IMG/VR virus record: IMGVR_UViG_3300043449_002675
Location: 1-64,000 of that record
DNA length: 64,000 nt
Reading direction: 5' to 3' (one strand)
Source: a virus
Shown: positions 5,987 through 12,964 of the stretch, one piece after another
Layout of the letters: each line of letters opens with the position of its first letter
Numbering within the stretch: position 1 is the first letter of the stretch
The notes under the pieces: generated by a model
What the model was told of the DNA's origin: nothing
The model's database searches: none
What the model saw: the letters and a program-made list of their open reading frames with translations, nothing else
Made by a program: the position numbers and the translations under genes

Positions 5987-6974
5987 CGTTTGTAAGACCT
6001 GCTGAGACACCTTGAGCGGCACTGGCTGCGGCAGTTGCCGCATCGGTGTGTGTTAGATTTTTAACAAATTTGGATGTCATTTTAGCTGGTGTAATGGATT
6101 GGGTCATATCTTGAGTTGGGGATATGATTGGGACATTTAGATTACTGAGAATTTTATTGACATCATCGGCGTTGACCAAGTTTGTGTTTGTGACTGCTTG
6201 TCCTAGTGCTTGTAAATTATCTGGAGTAGCTAGGGCTTTATATGATTTTCCTATACCTGCGCCTACTGCAAGTCCGATTCCTGTTAGGAAAAGTGCTTTT
6301 GCGATAGGAACTTTATTTTTATTTGCCCATTGCAGAACATTTCCGGCAGCTTGTTTCATTTTTGGACCCAAATAATTTGCGAGTTTTGAGGTATTACCTA
6401 CAAGTTTACCTGCCATGTTTCCTATCATATGTCCGGCGGTATCTCTCCAACCTTCGTCATACTTATTTTGCAAGAAGTTGTGAAATGAGTAATCTTCGTG
6501 GTGAGGAGTTTGTACTCCCATCATTGCAGCGCCTTTATCAAAAGCTTTTCCTGCAAATTTATTCAATTGTTTATCGGCAAAGTAGGTGAGTGCTGCCAAT
6601 GGTACAGCACCGCCGCCACCTGTAAGACCTGCTGCTAATAGTGTAATTGCAAATGTTGGAGATATTCCTAATTTTTTTAGAGTATCTCCCATGGTAGAAG
6701 CTATTTGTGATGCGGTTTTAATGGCAGGTTCTGCTGCCTGCCTATATTTCTCTAAATTTTCTTGATCGAGGAATGTTGGCTGGTTTTTTTGTGTAGCTTG
6801 TTGGCCTTGTTGGTAGCCGGCTCTTAAATTATGGAAGAATCCTTTATTTTGTATTGGACCAGTAGTTTGTTGTGGATTTGCTTGTTGTTGTGCTGGTGCT
6901 TGTGGATTTGCTTGTTGTTGTGCCGGCGGCGGCGGCAATTTTTCTTCAGCAAGGTATTGTTTGAAGCTAATCAT
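5979..6974 (-). CDS. Capsid-targeted Q/P-rich protein with hydrophobic helices
   Basis: A 331-residue protein. The tag MISFKQYLAEE predicts a cut after LAE. Residues 12-70 are a low-complexity Gln/Pro/Ala linker. Two hydrophobic stretches follow: ISPTFAITLLAAGLTGGGGAVPLAALTYFA and, near residue 225, ALFLTGIGLAVGAGIG. The C-terminus is Ala/Thr-rich. The overall look, a packaged protein able to insert in membranes, would fit an ejected pore- or channel-type protein, but no family is recognised. It starts on the stop codon of the upstream Q-rich tagged gene (overlap at 6974), so the two form one unit. Confidence 0.62.
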   Translation of the reverse strand: MISFKQYLAEEKLPPPPAQQQANPQAPAQQQANPQQTTGPIQNKGFFHNLRAGYQQGQQATQKNQPTFLDQENLEKYRQAAEPAIKTASQIASTMGDTLKKLGISPTFAITLLAAGLTGGGGAVPLAALTYFADKQLNKFAGKAFDKGAAMMGVQTPHHEDYSFHNFLQNKYDEGWRDTAGHMIGNMAGKLVGNTSKLANYLGPKMKQAAGNVLQWANKNKVPIAKALFLTGIGLAVGAGIGKSYKALATPDNLQALGQAVTNTNLVNADDVNKILSNLNVPIISPTQDMTQSITPAKMTSKFVKNLTHTDAATAAASAAQGVSAGLTNVT

Positions 6975-7396
6975 TATTTTTGTTGTTGTTGGGGTTGTGG
7001 TTGAGCTTGCTGTTGTTGTTGTTGTTGTTGTTGTTGACCTTGTTGGGGTTGCTGCTGTTGCTGTTGAGGTTGAGGTTTTTGTTGCGGCTGTGCTTTTGCT
7101 TTTAGTTGTTGAATTGCTTGAACGTGTTTTGCAACTTCATTAGGTTTTGCTGCTAATTGTGCAAGTTGTGATACGGTGATTTTTGGCATGAGTGTTTTGG
7201 TTAGATATTCGAAAGTAGTTGCATCTGTTTTTTGCAAAGGTTCCAAAGATTTATTTGCAGTATCTGTAATGGTTTTGAAAAGAGTCTGTAGTTGACCAAC
7301 AGCGTTTTTCATAGCCTGTTGGGGATTTTGCTGTTGAGCCTGTTGCTGTTGGGGTTGTTGTTCAGACAGCATAATAAATTCTTTGAAAGTTTTCAT
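6974..7396 (-). CDS. Capsid-targeted poly-Gln protein
   Basis: A 140-residue protein with N-terminus MKTFKEFIMLSEQ, nearly the T4 internal-protein tag, with a predicted cut after LSE. It has a Gln-rich arm, a helical middle (about residues 27-95) with QLQTLFKTITDTANKSL, and a C-terminal tract that is almost all Gln with some Pro, encoded by CAA/CAG runs (about 6977-7085). The tract is a triplet repeat prone to length change. It has AATAAATA 6 bases before the ATG and no Shine-Dalgarno site. Upstream partner of the 331-residue tagged protein. Function unknown. Confidence 0.62.
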   Translation of the reverse strand: MKTFKEFIMLSEQQPQQQQAQQQNPQQAMKNAVGQLQTLFKTITDTANKSLEPLQKTDATTFEYLTKTLMPKITVSQLAQLAAKPNEVAKHVQAIQQLKAKAQPQQKPQPQQQQQQPQQGQQQQQQQQQQAQPQPQQQQK

Positions 7397-7402
7397 GATA
7401 AT

Positions 7403-7410
7403 TATTTATT
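7403..7410 (-). promoter_or_regulatory. TATAAATA-like box six bases from a start codon
   Basis: Reverse strand AATAAATA, then ATTATC, then the ATG at 7396. The box includes bases of the previous gene's stop codon. Confidence 0.4.
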
Positions 7411-7663
7411 ATTTCCCTTCAACTTTTTTCAGTTTTGTGTAGTATTTGGGATCTTCTCTTAGATGGGCAATAGCTATTTTGAGAACATCGGAAGGTCTTT
7501 TGACTACATCGGTATCTTTATCTTTGTTGTGTTCTTTTTCAGTGTTTACGCCGAGTACTAATTCGTTTCTGTCATAGTTGCTTATATTTAGACCGGTATC
7601 CTTTGACATCTTTACAACGTCATCGAAGTTATATCTTTTTAGCCATTCGGTGAATAGTATCAT
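7409..7663 (-). CDS. Small charged protein with partial tag
   Basis: An 84-residue protein. Its start MILFTEWLKRYN fits the first part of the shared tag (F-x-x-W-L) but lacks the Glu cleavage position, so it may carry the targeting helix without the cut. The body is strongly charged (NTEKEHNKDKDTDVVKR). It diverges from the tagged gene at 7695 with a 31-base gap, the same spacing as the 3615/3647 pair. Function unknown. Confidence 0.5.
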   Translation of the reverse strand: MILFTEWLKRYNFDDVVKMSKDTGLNISNYDRNELVLGVNTEKEHNKDKDTDVVKRPSDVLKIAIAHLREDPKYYTKLKKVEGK

Positions 7664-7694
7664 AATTTTATGTACACAGATACGTAAATAATGT

Positions 7695-8096
7695 ATGAAT
7701 TTTAAGTTATGGTTATTGGAAAATGCTGCTGCGCCTCAGGAATTGCCTAATGAGATTCAGGAGTTTATTTATAATCTTGCACCATATGGTCATGCGGTGC
7801 AGATGAGTTTTCCTGCTGCTGCGAAGAGGGCACCGGGAGAATTTATAATGGGTGGGCAGCAGTTTTTGCAGTTGTTGCAGCAATTTTTCAATAGGGCATC
7901 ACAAGCTTTGCGTAATCCTGCATCTCCGGTGGAATACAGAAAGCAGTTAGGGGAATATTTGCAGAAGAATCAGCAGATATTAAATCATTATTTTACAGAT
8001 CCTGAATTTGCCAATCAGACATATGTAATACACACGAATAGACCGGGTCAGCGTTATGCTGAAAATAAATTAAATACTGTATTTCCAGTTTTGTGA
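7695..8096 (+). CDS. Capsid-targeted protein, unknown body
   Basis: A 133-residue protein with the tag MNFKLWLLENAA, predicted cut after LLE. The rest is helical and Gln/Phe-rich (GGQQFLQLLQQFFNRASQ, then a segment ending VIHTNRPGQRYAENK). No recognised domain. CGTAAATA lies 4 bases before the ATG; no ribosome site. The 3' end overlaps the opposite ORF at 8070 by 27 bases. Inference: packaged internal protein. Confidence 0.6.
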   Translation: MNFKLWLLENAAAPQELPNEIQEFIYNLAPYGHAVQMSFPAAAKRAPGEFIMGGQQFLQLLQQFFNRASQALRNPASPVEYRKQLGEYLQKNQQILNHYFTDPEFANQTYVIHTNRPGQRYAENKLNTVFPVL

Positions 8097-8321
8097 TTTA
8101 TTCCGCCAGTTAATAACACCTGAGCGCATTTTTTGTAGAAATGTCATGCAAAAAGTTATTCTTGGAAGTGTTGAAAAGCAAGAAGACCAGCTAACTGGGC
8201 TGGTGTAGGTAATTTCAGTCATTCTTATATTTGGCGGAATACAACCATTAGGTCCTAAGGAATAGCTTTGAAACGACTTAAAAAGTCTGACATCGCTATC
8301 GGAATGTAGGCGTTTGATCAT
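8070..8321 (-). CDS. Possible 83-residue protein of unknown function
   Basis: This ORF has a very good ribosome site on the reverse strand (GGAGG, 5-base spacing to ATG 8321) and fills an otherwise empty 270-base gap. The protein is Ser/Thr/Cys-rich (TYTSPVSWSSCFSTLPRITF) and unlike its neighbours, with no recognised domain. The same stretch has a 10-base inverted repeat, TATTCCGCCA near 8100 with TGGCGGAATA near 8233, and an inner hairpin ACCAGC...GCTGGT near 8193. A structured RNA is therefore an alternative. Confidence 0.4.
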   Translation of the reverse strand: MIKRLHSDSDVRLFKSFQSYSLGPNGCIPPNIRMTEITYTSPVSWSSCFSTLPRITFCMTFLQKMRSGVINWRNKSQNWKYSI

Positions 8322-8364
8322 GTTATCCTCCGTTGACTATAGTGTCTTTTTTGCGAAGTTAAAG

Positions 8365-8649
8365 TTATACTTTGCCTGCGTCTTCAATTCTTTTGATTAT
8401 TTTATCAGGTTTAGCAGGTTTAAGTGGAGGAAGGCCGGGCTTAAGTTTCTCTTCTGGTTCGTGGTCTGATATTGCAAGTGGTGTATCGAGATATCCTCTT
8501 TTAGCAAGTTCTGCTGTGCCAAGAAGTCCAGCGCCTGCAGCTGTTGCGCCGATGGTGAGAGGAAATTTCCTTACTATTAATTTGGCTTTCTTTTCCAAAA
8601 TGATTTCATTTTGTTGTTCAACGTAGTCACTAAATTTGTAGCTTTTCAT
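8365..8649 (-). CDS. Protein with targeting-like start and one membrane helix
   Basis: A 94-residue protein. ATG 8649 is preferred over the upstream TTG because it gives MKSYKFSDYVEQQNEIILE, similar to the MKTYQEF-type tag. Residues about 31-50 (FPLTIGATAAGAGLLGTAEL) form a hydrophobic stretch; the C-terminus is Pro/Lys-rich (KPGLPPLKPAKPDKI). No recognised family. The 60-base gap to the forward gene at 8710 holds AT-rich boxes on both strands. Confidence 0.5.
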   Translation of the reverse strand: MKSYKFSDYVEQQNEIILEKKAKLIVRKFPLTIGATAAGAGLLGTAELAKRGYLDTPLAISDHEPEEKLKPGLPPLKPAKPDKIIKRIEDAGKV

Positions 8650-8709
8650 AAAATTATATATTGTTTGCAAGTTTATATATTTCGTGCGTAATAGTGTTGG
8701 AGGTGTATT

Positions 8710-9477
8710 ATGGCAAGATTTTTTATAATATTGATTTGTTTAATTGGTGTAACTGGAGCATTTGGTCAATTTAGGCCTTATATGCCTCCTAGACCTCCTT
8801 TGCCTCCAGCAACAGTAATTCCTGTGATGCCTAATGGACAAAATGGGTTTAATGGAATGCAAGGAGGTGGTATAAATGGTGGTATGATGGGAATTAGTGG
8901 TGGCATGACGGGCATGGGAGGGATTCAAGGTGGTAATTTTGGTATGTCTGGTGGCGGTATGGGGGTTGGTGGATTTATGGGCCAGCTTGGCGGAATGGCA
9001 GGCGGAATGTCTGGCATGGGCATGGGTGGCTTTGGGATGGGTGGTATGGGTCTTGGTGGCGGCATGGGCGGTATTTCTGGTGGCATGTCTGGTGGCATGA
9101 TGGGAGGCGGAAACAATAATCCTTATGGGGCATATACACCGGGAACTGTAGTGCGACCTAGTGGGATGAGCGGTCCATACAGCGTAATTCCTATTCAAGG
9201 TGGTTACATGTTGGGAATGGGTGGCGGAAGCATGTCTGGTATGGGTATGGGTGGATTTGGTGGTGGACAGTTTGGTTTTGGTGGTGGAATGATGGGGCTT
9301 GGTGGTGGTCAAATCGGTATAGGAGGGCAGTTCGGTGGTAACAATATTGGTAATGGTGGTTTTGGTGGCAACTTTGGCAATTTTGGCGCTATGGGTGGGG
9401 GACAGCTCGGCGGTATGATGGGTGGCGGGTTTGGAGGCAACAAAGGATTCGGATTCTGCGGTGCAAGTGGAATTTGA
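8710..9477 (+). CDS. Secreted Gly/Met-rich repeat protein
   Basis: A 255-residue protein starting after GGAGGTG at 8700-8706. Residues 1-20 (MARFFIILICLIGVTGAFGQ) are a classic signal peptide with cleavage near AFG/Q. A Pro-rich segment (YMPPRPPLPPATVIP) follows. The rest is made of irregular GGMGG, GMSGG and GGFGG repeats with many Met. Such Gly-rich proteins can form flexible or adhesive extracellular layers; Met richness could bind copper. No phage family is recognised. It leads a run of small membrane-protein genes to 10299. Confidence 0.68.
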   Translation: MARFFIILICLIGVTGAFGQFRPYMPPRPPLPPATVIPVMPNGQNGFNGMQGGGINGGMMGISGGMTGMGGIQGGNFGMSGGGMGVGGFMGQLGGMAGGMSGMGMGGFGMGGMGLGGGMGGISGGMSGGMMGGGNNNPYGAYTPGTVVRPSGMSGPYSVIPIQGGYMLGMGGGSMSGMGMGGFGGGQFGFGGGMMGLGGGQIGIGGQFGGNNIGNGGFGGNFGNFGAMGGGQLGGMMGGGFGGNKGFGFCGASGI

Positions 9478-9552
9478 AAAAATTTACTTGTCTTTCAAAC
9501 ATAAGTGACTAATGTTTACGAAAGGTTGATATCACAAGTGACAGGTGTAATA

Positions 9553-9813
9553 ATGAACATTATCCTTTGGTCTGGTGCTATTGTATTTGCTATTTTAGCA
9601 GGTGGGGCAGCACTATTCTTTATTTTGGCAGTTATTGGGTTTTTGTATAATGTCTTTTTTGAATATCCCGCTGATGCCAAAAGAAAGGCTTTCTTAGCAT
9701 CAAGAGAACCCGTAGACATTGATGCGGCCTTTGAAAGACTGAAGAATAACTTGGAGGATATTGATCGCAGTTCCAAAATCGAAAGCACGGGTTTAAAAGT
9801 ATACAAGGAGTAA
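9553..9813 (+). CDS. Small membrane protein
   Basis: An 86-residue protein. ATG 9553 follows CAGGTG; an upstream GTG at 9505 is less likely. The N-terminal 35 residues (IILWSGAIVFAILAGGAALFFILAVIGFLY) form one long or two short membrane helices. A charged cytoplasmic-type tail follows, with PADAKRKAFLASREPVDI. It sits in an operon-like run with the next two membrane proteins; its stop lies inside the next gene's AAGGAG site. Function unknown. Confidence 0.6.
   Translation: MNIILWSGAIVFAILAGGAALFFILAVIGFLYNVFFEYPADAKRKAFLASREPVDIDAAFERLKNNLEDIDRSSKIESTGLKVYKE
9588..9600. repeat. Palindromic motif TGCTATTTTAGCA
   Basis: One of five sites of the form TGCTA-NNN-TAGCA in the window (also 5127-5139, 10218-10230, 15127-15139, 42452-42464). 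This one lies inside a coding sequence. Confidence 0.5.
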
Positions 9814-9816
9814 GTC

Positions 9817-10122
9817 ATGCGTCGTTACACGGTTACGGAAAGGGATATTGCGGGCGGTAGTAATTGGCAGAGGAGGCAGGTTGAAGTCACCAGAGAGCCA
9901 AATGGTGTTGAATCTGTAATTGGATTTTTTCTGTTGATACCTTTGATGCTGCCTTTGTTCTTTATTTTTTACCCTATTGTTGGTTGTCTTGGCCCCAACA
10001 TGGATAGGAGAATGCAGAGCAGTCAAGAAAGGCATGACAGAGAAGTTCAGGATCGTTCTAACAGACAGCGTGAACTGGATAGGTCTTGGATGTCGGATTC
10101 CCAATTTAATTCCAAATACTAG
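9817..10122 (+). CDS. Small membrane protein with charged tail
   Basis: A 101-residue protein starting after AAGGAG with good spacing. Residues about 31-58 (VIGFFLLIPLMLPLFFIFYPIVG) form a membrane helix. It is flanked by a polar Arg-rich N-terminus and a highly charged C-terminus (RRMQSSQERHDREVQDRSNR). Third gene of the membrane-protein run. Function unknown. Confidence 0.6.
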   Translation: MRRYTVTERDIAGGSNWQRRQVEVTREPNGVESVIGFFLLIPLMLPLFFIFYPIVGCLGPNMDRRMQSSQERHDREVQDRSNRQRELDRSWMSDSQFNSKY

Positions 10123-10131
10123 GAGTAAGTC

Positions 10132-10299
10132 ATGGAAGCCTTGGTATATTTTGGAATGGTGTGTGTTAGCATTGTATTTGTTGGCACTGTGTTAATTATT
10201 TCTGGGTGTATTATTGCTGCTAAAATAGCAGATATAAAGAAAAAGCCTGCGTCCGAAAACGCAGGCCATGTAGGATTAAAGATTTTTTCGCCGAATTAG
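10132..10299 (+). CDS. 55-residue single-helix membrane protein
   Basis: Starts at ATG 10132 after AGGAG (10122-10126). The N-terminus (ALVYFGMVCVSIVFVGTVLI) is a membrane helix; the tail is KIADIKKKPASENAGH. The last part of the coding region doubles as the reverse-strand terminator at 10236-10266, and the end overlaps the convergent gene by 4 bases. Function unknown. Confidence 0.5.
   Translation: MEALVYFGMVCVSIVFVGTVLIISGCIIAAKIADIKKKPASENAGHVGLKIFSPN
10236..10266 (-). terminator. Reverse-strand terminator inside a forward gene
   Basis: GCCTGCGT (10245-10252) pairs perfectly with ACGCAGGC (10259-10266) around a 6-base loop. On the reverse strand it is followed by TTTTTCTTT. It serves the gene ending at 10296 but lies within the coding sequence of the small forward gene. 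Confidence 0.85.
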
Positions 10300-10988
10300 G
10301 CGTGTCTGTTGAGCTTGCCGGCGAATGTAATTGGGTTGATAGGACTTCTTGCTCCACCTCTTCCGCCTGTGATTGGATCGTAGGTAGGGGCTTTCCAAGT
10401 TTCTTTGCCAAACTTCTTTTGTCCCTGCAAGTTGTCGATGACGGATTGTAAAATCGCATCAACGCCTGTATCCCAATTGGCGTTTTCTTCGACAATGGAA
10501 CGAATTTTTCCGGTAAGTTCACGAAGGTCTTTAATTTTCTTATCAAATGCTCTTTTGATAATTGCATCGCCTTCTTTCATTTTCTGCATGTCTTTGGGAT
10601 CCATAAGATCGCCTTCGAGACCTTTTAGCTCAATCTGTTGTAGATCAGCCAAAACTTTTTCTCTTTGGTTGGTTAGATCTCTTCTGGCTTGTTCCAAGCT
10701 GTAGATAGCTTCTCTGGAAATGTCATACATTTTTTCATTTGCTTTTGACACCGTGGTCTGAAGATGTGTGAGTACATCAACTAGGTCTGACTGTGCTGTA
10801 CTTATATTACTATCTCTTGCAAAGTCAGTCGCTGTCTGTCTTATTTTGTTAGCAGTTCCGAAAACGGTGTCTCTAGCAAAGTTTCCTAAGGTGTTAAAAA
10901 ACCCTTTTATACGTGACTTGACTCCCTCGTCTAGAGTTTCGTCTCCATCTCTTGCTCTTCTATAATCGTTAAAAGATATTTTTCTCAT
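10296..10988 (-). CDS. Coiled-coil internal or core-like protein
   Basis: A 230-residue protein. The start MRKISFNDYRRARDGDETLDEG resembles an extended targeting peptide with a possible cut after LDE. Residues 55-190 are a long, charged helical region (LTHLQTTVSKANEKMYDIS..., LRELTGKIRSIVEEN) typical of prohead core or scaffold-type proteins. The C-terminus is Gly/Arg-rich (TGGRGGARSPINP). It has an AGAGG ribosome site before the ATG. It ends at an efficient terminator embedded in the opposite gene. A head-core role is inference. Confidence 0.55.
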   Translation of the reverse strand: MRKISFNDYRRARDGDETLDEGVKSRIKGFFNTLGNFARDTVFGTANKIRQTATDFARDSNISTAQSDLVDVLTHLQTTVSKANEKMYDISREAIYSLEQARRDLTNQREKVLADLQQIELKGLEGDLMDPKDMQKMKEGDAIIKRAFDKKIKDLRELTGKIRSIVEENANWDTGVDAILQSVIDNLQGQKKFGKETWKAPTYDPITGGRGGARSPINPITFAGKLNRHA

Positions 10989-11086
10989 GTTTTCCTCTAA
11001 GAGTAAATCTTTAAATATATAGAATAATGTGTAAAATTTTTGAGTTCTAAAACATATAATATGTTTTTACGTAATTGGAGAAAGAA

Positions 11087-11494
11087 ATGGCACAGTATCA
11101 CAAACACTTGATTTTGAATGCAATAGTCAGGAATCCTATTCAGACAGAAGAGGACTGTAATTGTTGGTTAGCGGAGCTTGTTCGCATAATTGACATGGAC
11201 ATATTGATTCCTCCGCATTCTAAGTATTGTGATATTGAAGGGAATGAAGGAGTAACCGGTACTTGTGTAATTACAACAAGTCATGTTAGCATTCATGTGT
11301 GGTCAAAGGTTGAGAAGCCTTATATCAGAATGGATGTTTACAGTTGCAAGGATTTCGACGTATCTAAGGTATTGGATTATGTAAATGGAACTATGGATAC
11401 GGAAGAAGAGGGTCATTTGGTAATTGACAGGAACTCTATTGGCCCTAAAGTTTCTTGCTGTTCTGATCATAAATGTCAGGCAGCATCGGTTTAA
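11087..11494 (+). CDS. speD: S-adenosylmethionine decarboxylase-like pyruvoyl protein
   Basis: A 135-residue protein of the prokaryotic class 1 AdoMetDC fold. ATG 11087 is chosen for the GGAG 7 bases upstream. The core motif reads T-S65-H-V-S-I-H70, matching the ESHxSIH motif where Ser self-cleaves to form the pyruvoyl group; Glu before the Ser is replaced by Thr. DVYSC87 matches the catalytic Cys motif DvftCg, and HLILNA near the start matches HLLvdl. The family decarboxylates AdoMet for spermidine synthesis; phage copies may instead change AdoMet or polyamine levels. The gene overlaps the convergent tagged gene by 50 bases. No spermidine synthase is seen in the window. Confidence 0.78.
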   Translation: MAQYHKHLILNAIVRNPIQTEEDCNCWLAELVRIIDMDILIPPHSKYCDIEGNEGVTGTCVITTSHVSIHVWSKVEKPYIRMDVYSCKDFDVSKVLDYVNGTMDTEEEGHLVIDRNSIGPKVSCCSDHKCQAASV

Positions 11495-11960
11495 TTCGAT
11501 TTAAAATTTCTTTTACTTTTTCATTTTCTATATCACTATTTGCCAGTGATGTTAGGTAGAAATAAGCTGTGGACAGGGCTTTTAGGGCACCTAGTACTAT
11601 AGCTTGTTTTGATGGGTCTAATGCTGCCAAGAAAGGCGATATTGTTGGGAAAAGTACCAAGGGGTTAGCGAGAGCAAGTTTGCTTGATTGTCCAACGGAT
11701 TTTGCCAAACTTTTCCAGTATTTAATTTTCTTTGGGCTACGCATGACTTTTCTGAGATCGTATGCGACATCAATATTAGATTTTAATGTTGGTTTGAGCA
11801 TGAGAATCATTTTGCTGGTTCCAAGAATAAAATCTGCTAATTTAATAATTTTTTTATAGTCTGCGACATCATTTACGGCTTCGAGTGGGGACGGTCCATC
11901 GTGTCCCATGTGGGAAGCGACATCTGAGTATGATTCTAAAAATTCTTTGAAGCCGTGCAT
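11445..11960 (-). CDS. Capsid-targeted helical protein
   Basis: A 171-residue protein with the tag MHGFKEFLESYSD. The body is largely helical with a moderately hydrophobic centre (SSKLALANPLVLFPTISPFLAALD) and Lys-rich flanks. No recognised domain. A/T-only leader (ATAATATATATTGA before ATG), no ribosome site. Its 3' end overlaps the AdoMetDC gene by 50 bases, the longest convergent overlap in the window. Inference: packaged internal protein. Confidence 0.58.
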   Translation of the reverse strand: MHGFKEFLESYSDVASHMGHDGPSPLEAVNDVADYKKIIKLADFILGTSKMILMLKPTLKSNIDVAYDLRKVMRSPKKIKYWKSLAKSVGQSSKLALANPLVLFPTISPFLAALDPSKQAIVLGALKALSTAYFYLTSLANSDIENEKVKEILNRIKPMLPDIYDQNSKKL

Positions 11961-11970
11961 TCAATATATA

Positions 11971-12252
11971 TTATTCCCAGTATTCTTCTTCATTTATCCA
12001 GTAGTGTAAGACTAAATTTCCCGATGCTGAAGGGTATTGTCTATCTATTTTAATCTTGCCGTTATGAATATCTTGGTGGCATTTTCTGCAGCAGACTACT
12101 GTGTTTTGATCTGTATATTTGCCGCCATTTTCTCCTTCAACAATTCTATGAACATCTAGAAACTCGTAGACATCGCATGGGCAAAACTTGCATTTGCCAG
12201 CTATATGTTTCTTGGCTTTTTTATTTATTAGTTTTTTGATTCTTCGTGCCAT
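11971..12252 (-). CDS. HNH endonuclease-type protein
   Basis: A 93-residue protein. It shows a CKFC zinc pair, then EFLDVHRIVEG (first His), TDQNTVVCCRKCHQDIHNG (Asn, second Cys pair and final His). This is the complete His-Asn-His zinc-finger nuclease pattern. It could be a homing-type or packaging-linked nuclease; free-standing HNH genes are common in large phages. It overlaps the upstream gene by 25 bases. The basic N-terminus (RRIKKLINKKAKKH) would bind DNA. Confidence 0.8.
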   Translation of the reverse strand: MARRIKKLINKKAKKHIAGKCKFCPCDVYEFLDVHRIVEGENGGKYTDQNTVVCCRKCHQDIHNGKIKIDRQYPSASGNLVLHYWINEEEYWE

Positions 12253-12923
12253 TTATCCAGATAGTCCAAATAATCAGGTAAACAATTATACATGAATGTA
12301 AAATCTTTAGTTGGGTGAAATTTGAAATATAGTTCTGATAGAGTTTGTTCTGGTGTTGCAATGATGCAGGTTTTCAATCTGTTTTTAAATTTGAAGCCAA
12401 GATGTGAAAGTAGGCTATAGTCATATCCAATATACCCGAATGCGTTTTGTAGAATTCCGATTTTTTGTATAAGGCTATATTTTGATTTATCAATAATTGT
12501 GTTTTTGATTTGTTTGGTAAAAGAATTGAAGCTAAAAAGTTGAATATTGTGTTTAACGGCAATTTTTTCTAGTAATCCTATGTTTTGGTCGCCGATATAA
12601 TCTTCGACCAAGATATATTTTTTATCAACTAGTTTTGGAAGTGTTGGCATTTCTTGCAGGGAAATTTTACATTTCCAGTAATAGATTTTTTTGATAAGGA
12701 CATAGCTTAAAAGGTCTCTTCCGTTTACGGTATTTTGCAGGATATTTTCCTTTGGGATGACAGTAAGTGATTTTAGTGTACGAACTGTTTGGCAGACTGA
12801 TTTGATATCGTTTTCTATTTCTGGCAGGCAATATATTTTAGTTTTCTCCAATTCTTCATCGGAGAGGTAGGCTTGCATGAGCATAAAAAAGTTTAGATTT
12901 TTGCAACATATATCTAATATCAT
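12228..12923 (-). CDS. Hypothetical, possibly glycosyltransferase-related
   Basis: A 231-residue protein without a clear family. The C-terminal part has GYIGYDYSLLSHLGFKF, faintly like the nucleotide-sugar-binding motif of family 9 glycosyltransferases. The middle has repeated beta-strand segments (KYILVEDYIGDQNIG). N-terminal Cys-rich MILDICCKNLNFFML is unusual. It overlaps the HNH gene by 25 bases and diverges from the metallopeptidase gene with about 40 bases between. The glycosyltransferase suggestion is weak. Confidence 0.4.
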   Translation of the reverse strand: MILDICCKNLNFFMLMQAYLSDEELEKTKIYCLPEIENDIKSVCQTVRTLKSLTVIPKENILQNTVNGRDLLSYVLIKKIYYWKCKISLQEMPTLPKLVDKKYILVEDYIGDQNIGLLEKIAVKHNIQLFSFNSFTKQIKNTIIDKSKYSLIQKIGILQNAFGYIGYDYSLLSHLGFKFKNRLKTCIIATPEQTLSELYFKFHPTKDFTFMYNCLPDYLDYLDKWHEESKN

Positions 12924-12964
12924 AAAAGCCTTTTTTGCGGTTAATAATATATACTTGTATGTAT

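Noticed and set aside
8330-8345. CACTATAG on the reverse strand, reminiscent of a T7 promoter end
   Set aside because: Only eight bases match and the rest of the T7 consensus is absent; no T7-type polymerase is seen.
8740-9312. Long reverse-strand ORF opposite the Gly/Met-rich gene
   Set aside because: It is a His/Thr-rich shadow of GGN codons with no ribosome site; the forward gene has a signal peptide and GGAGGTG.
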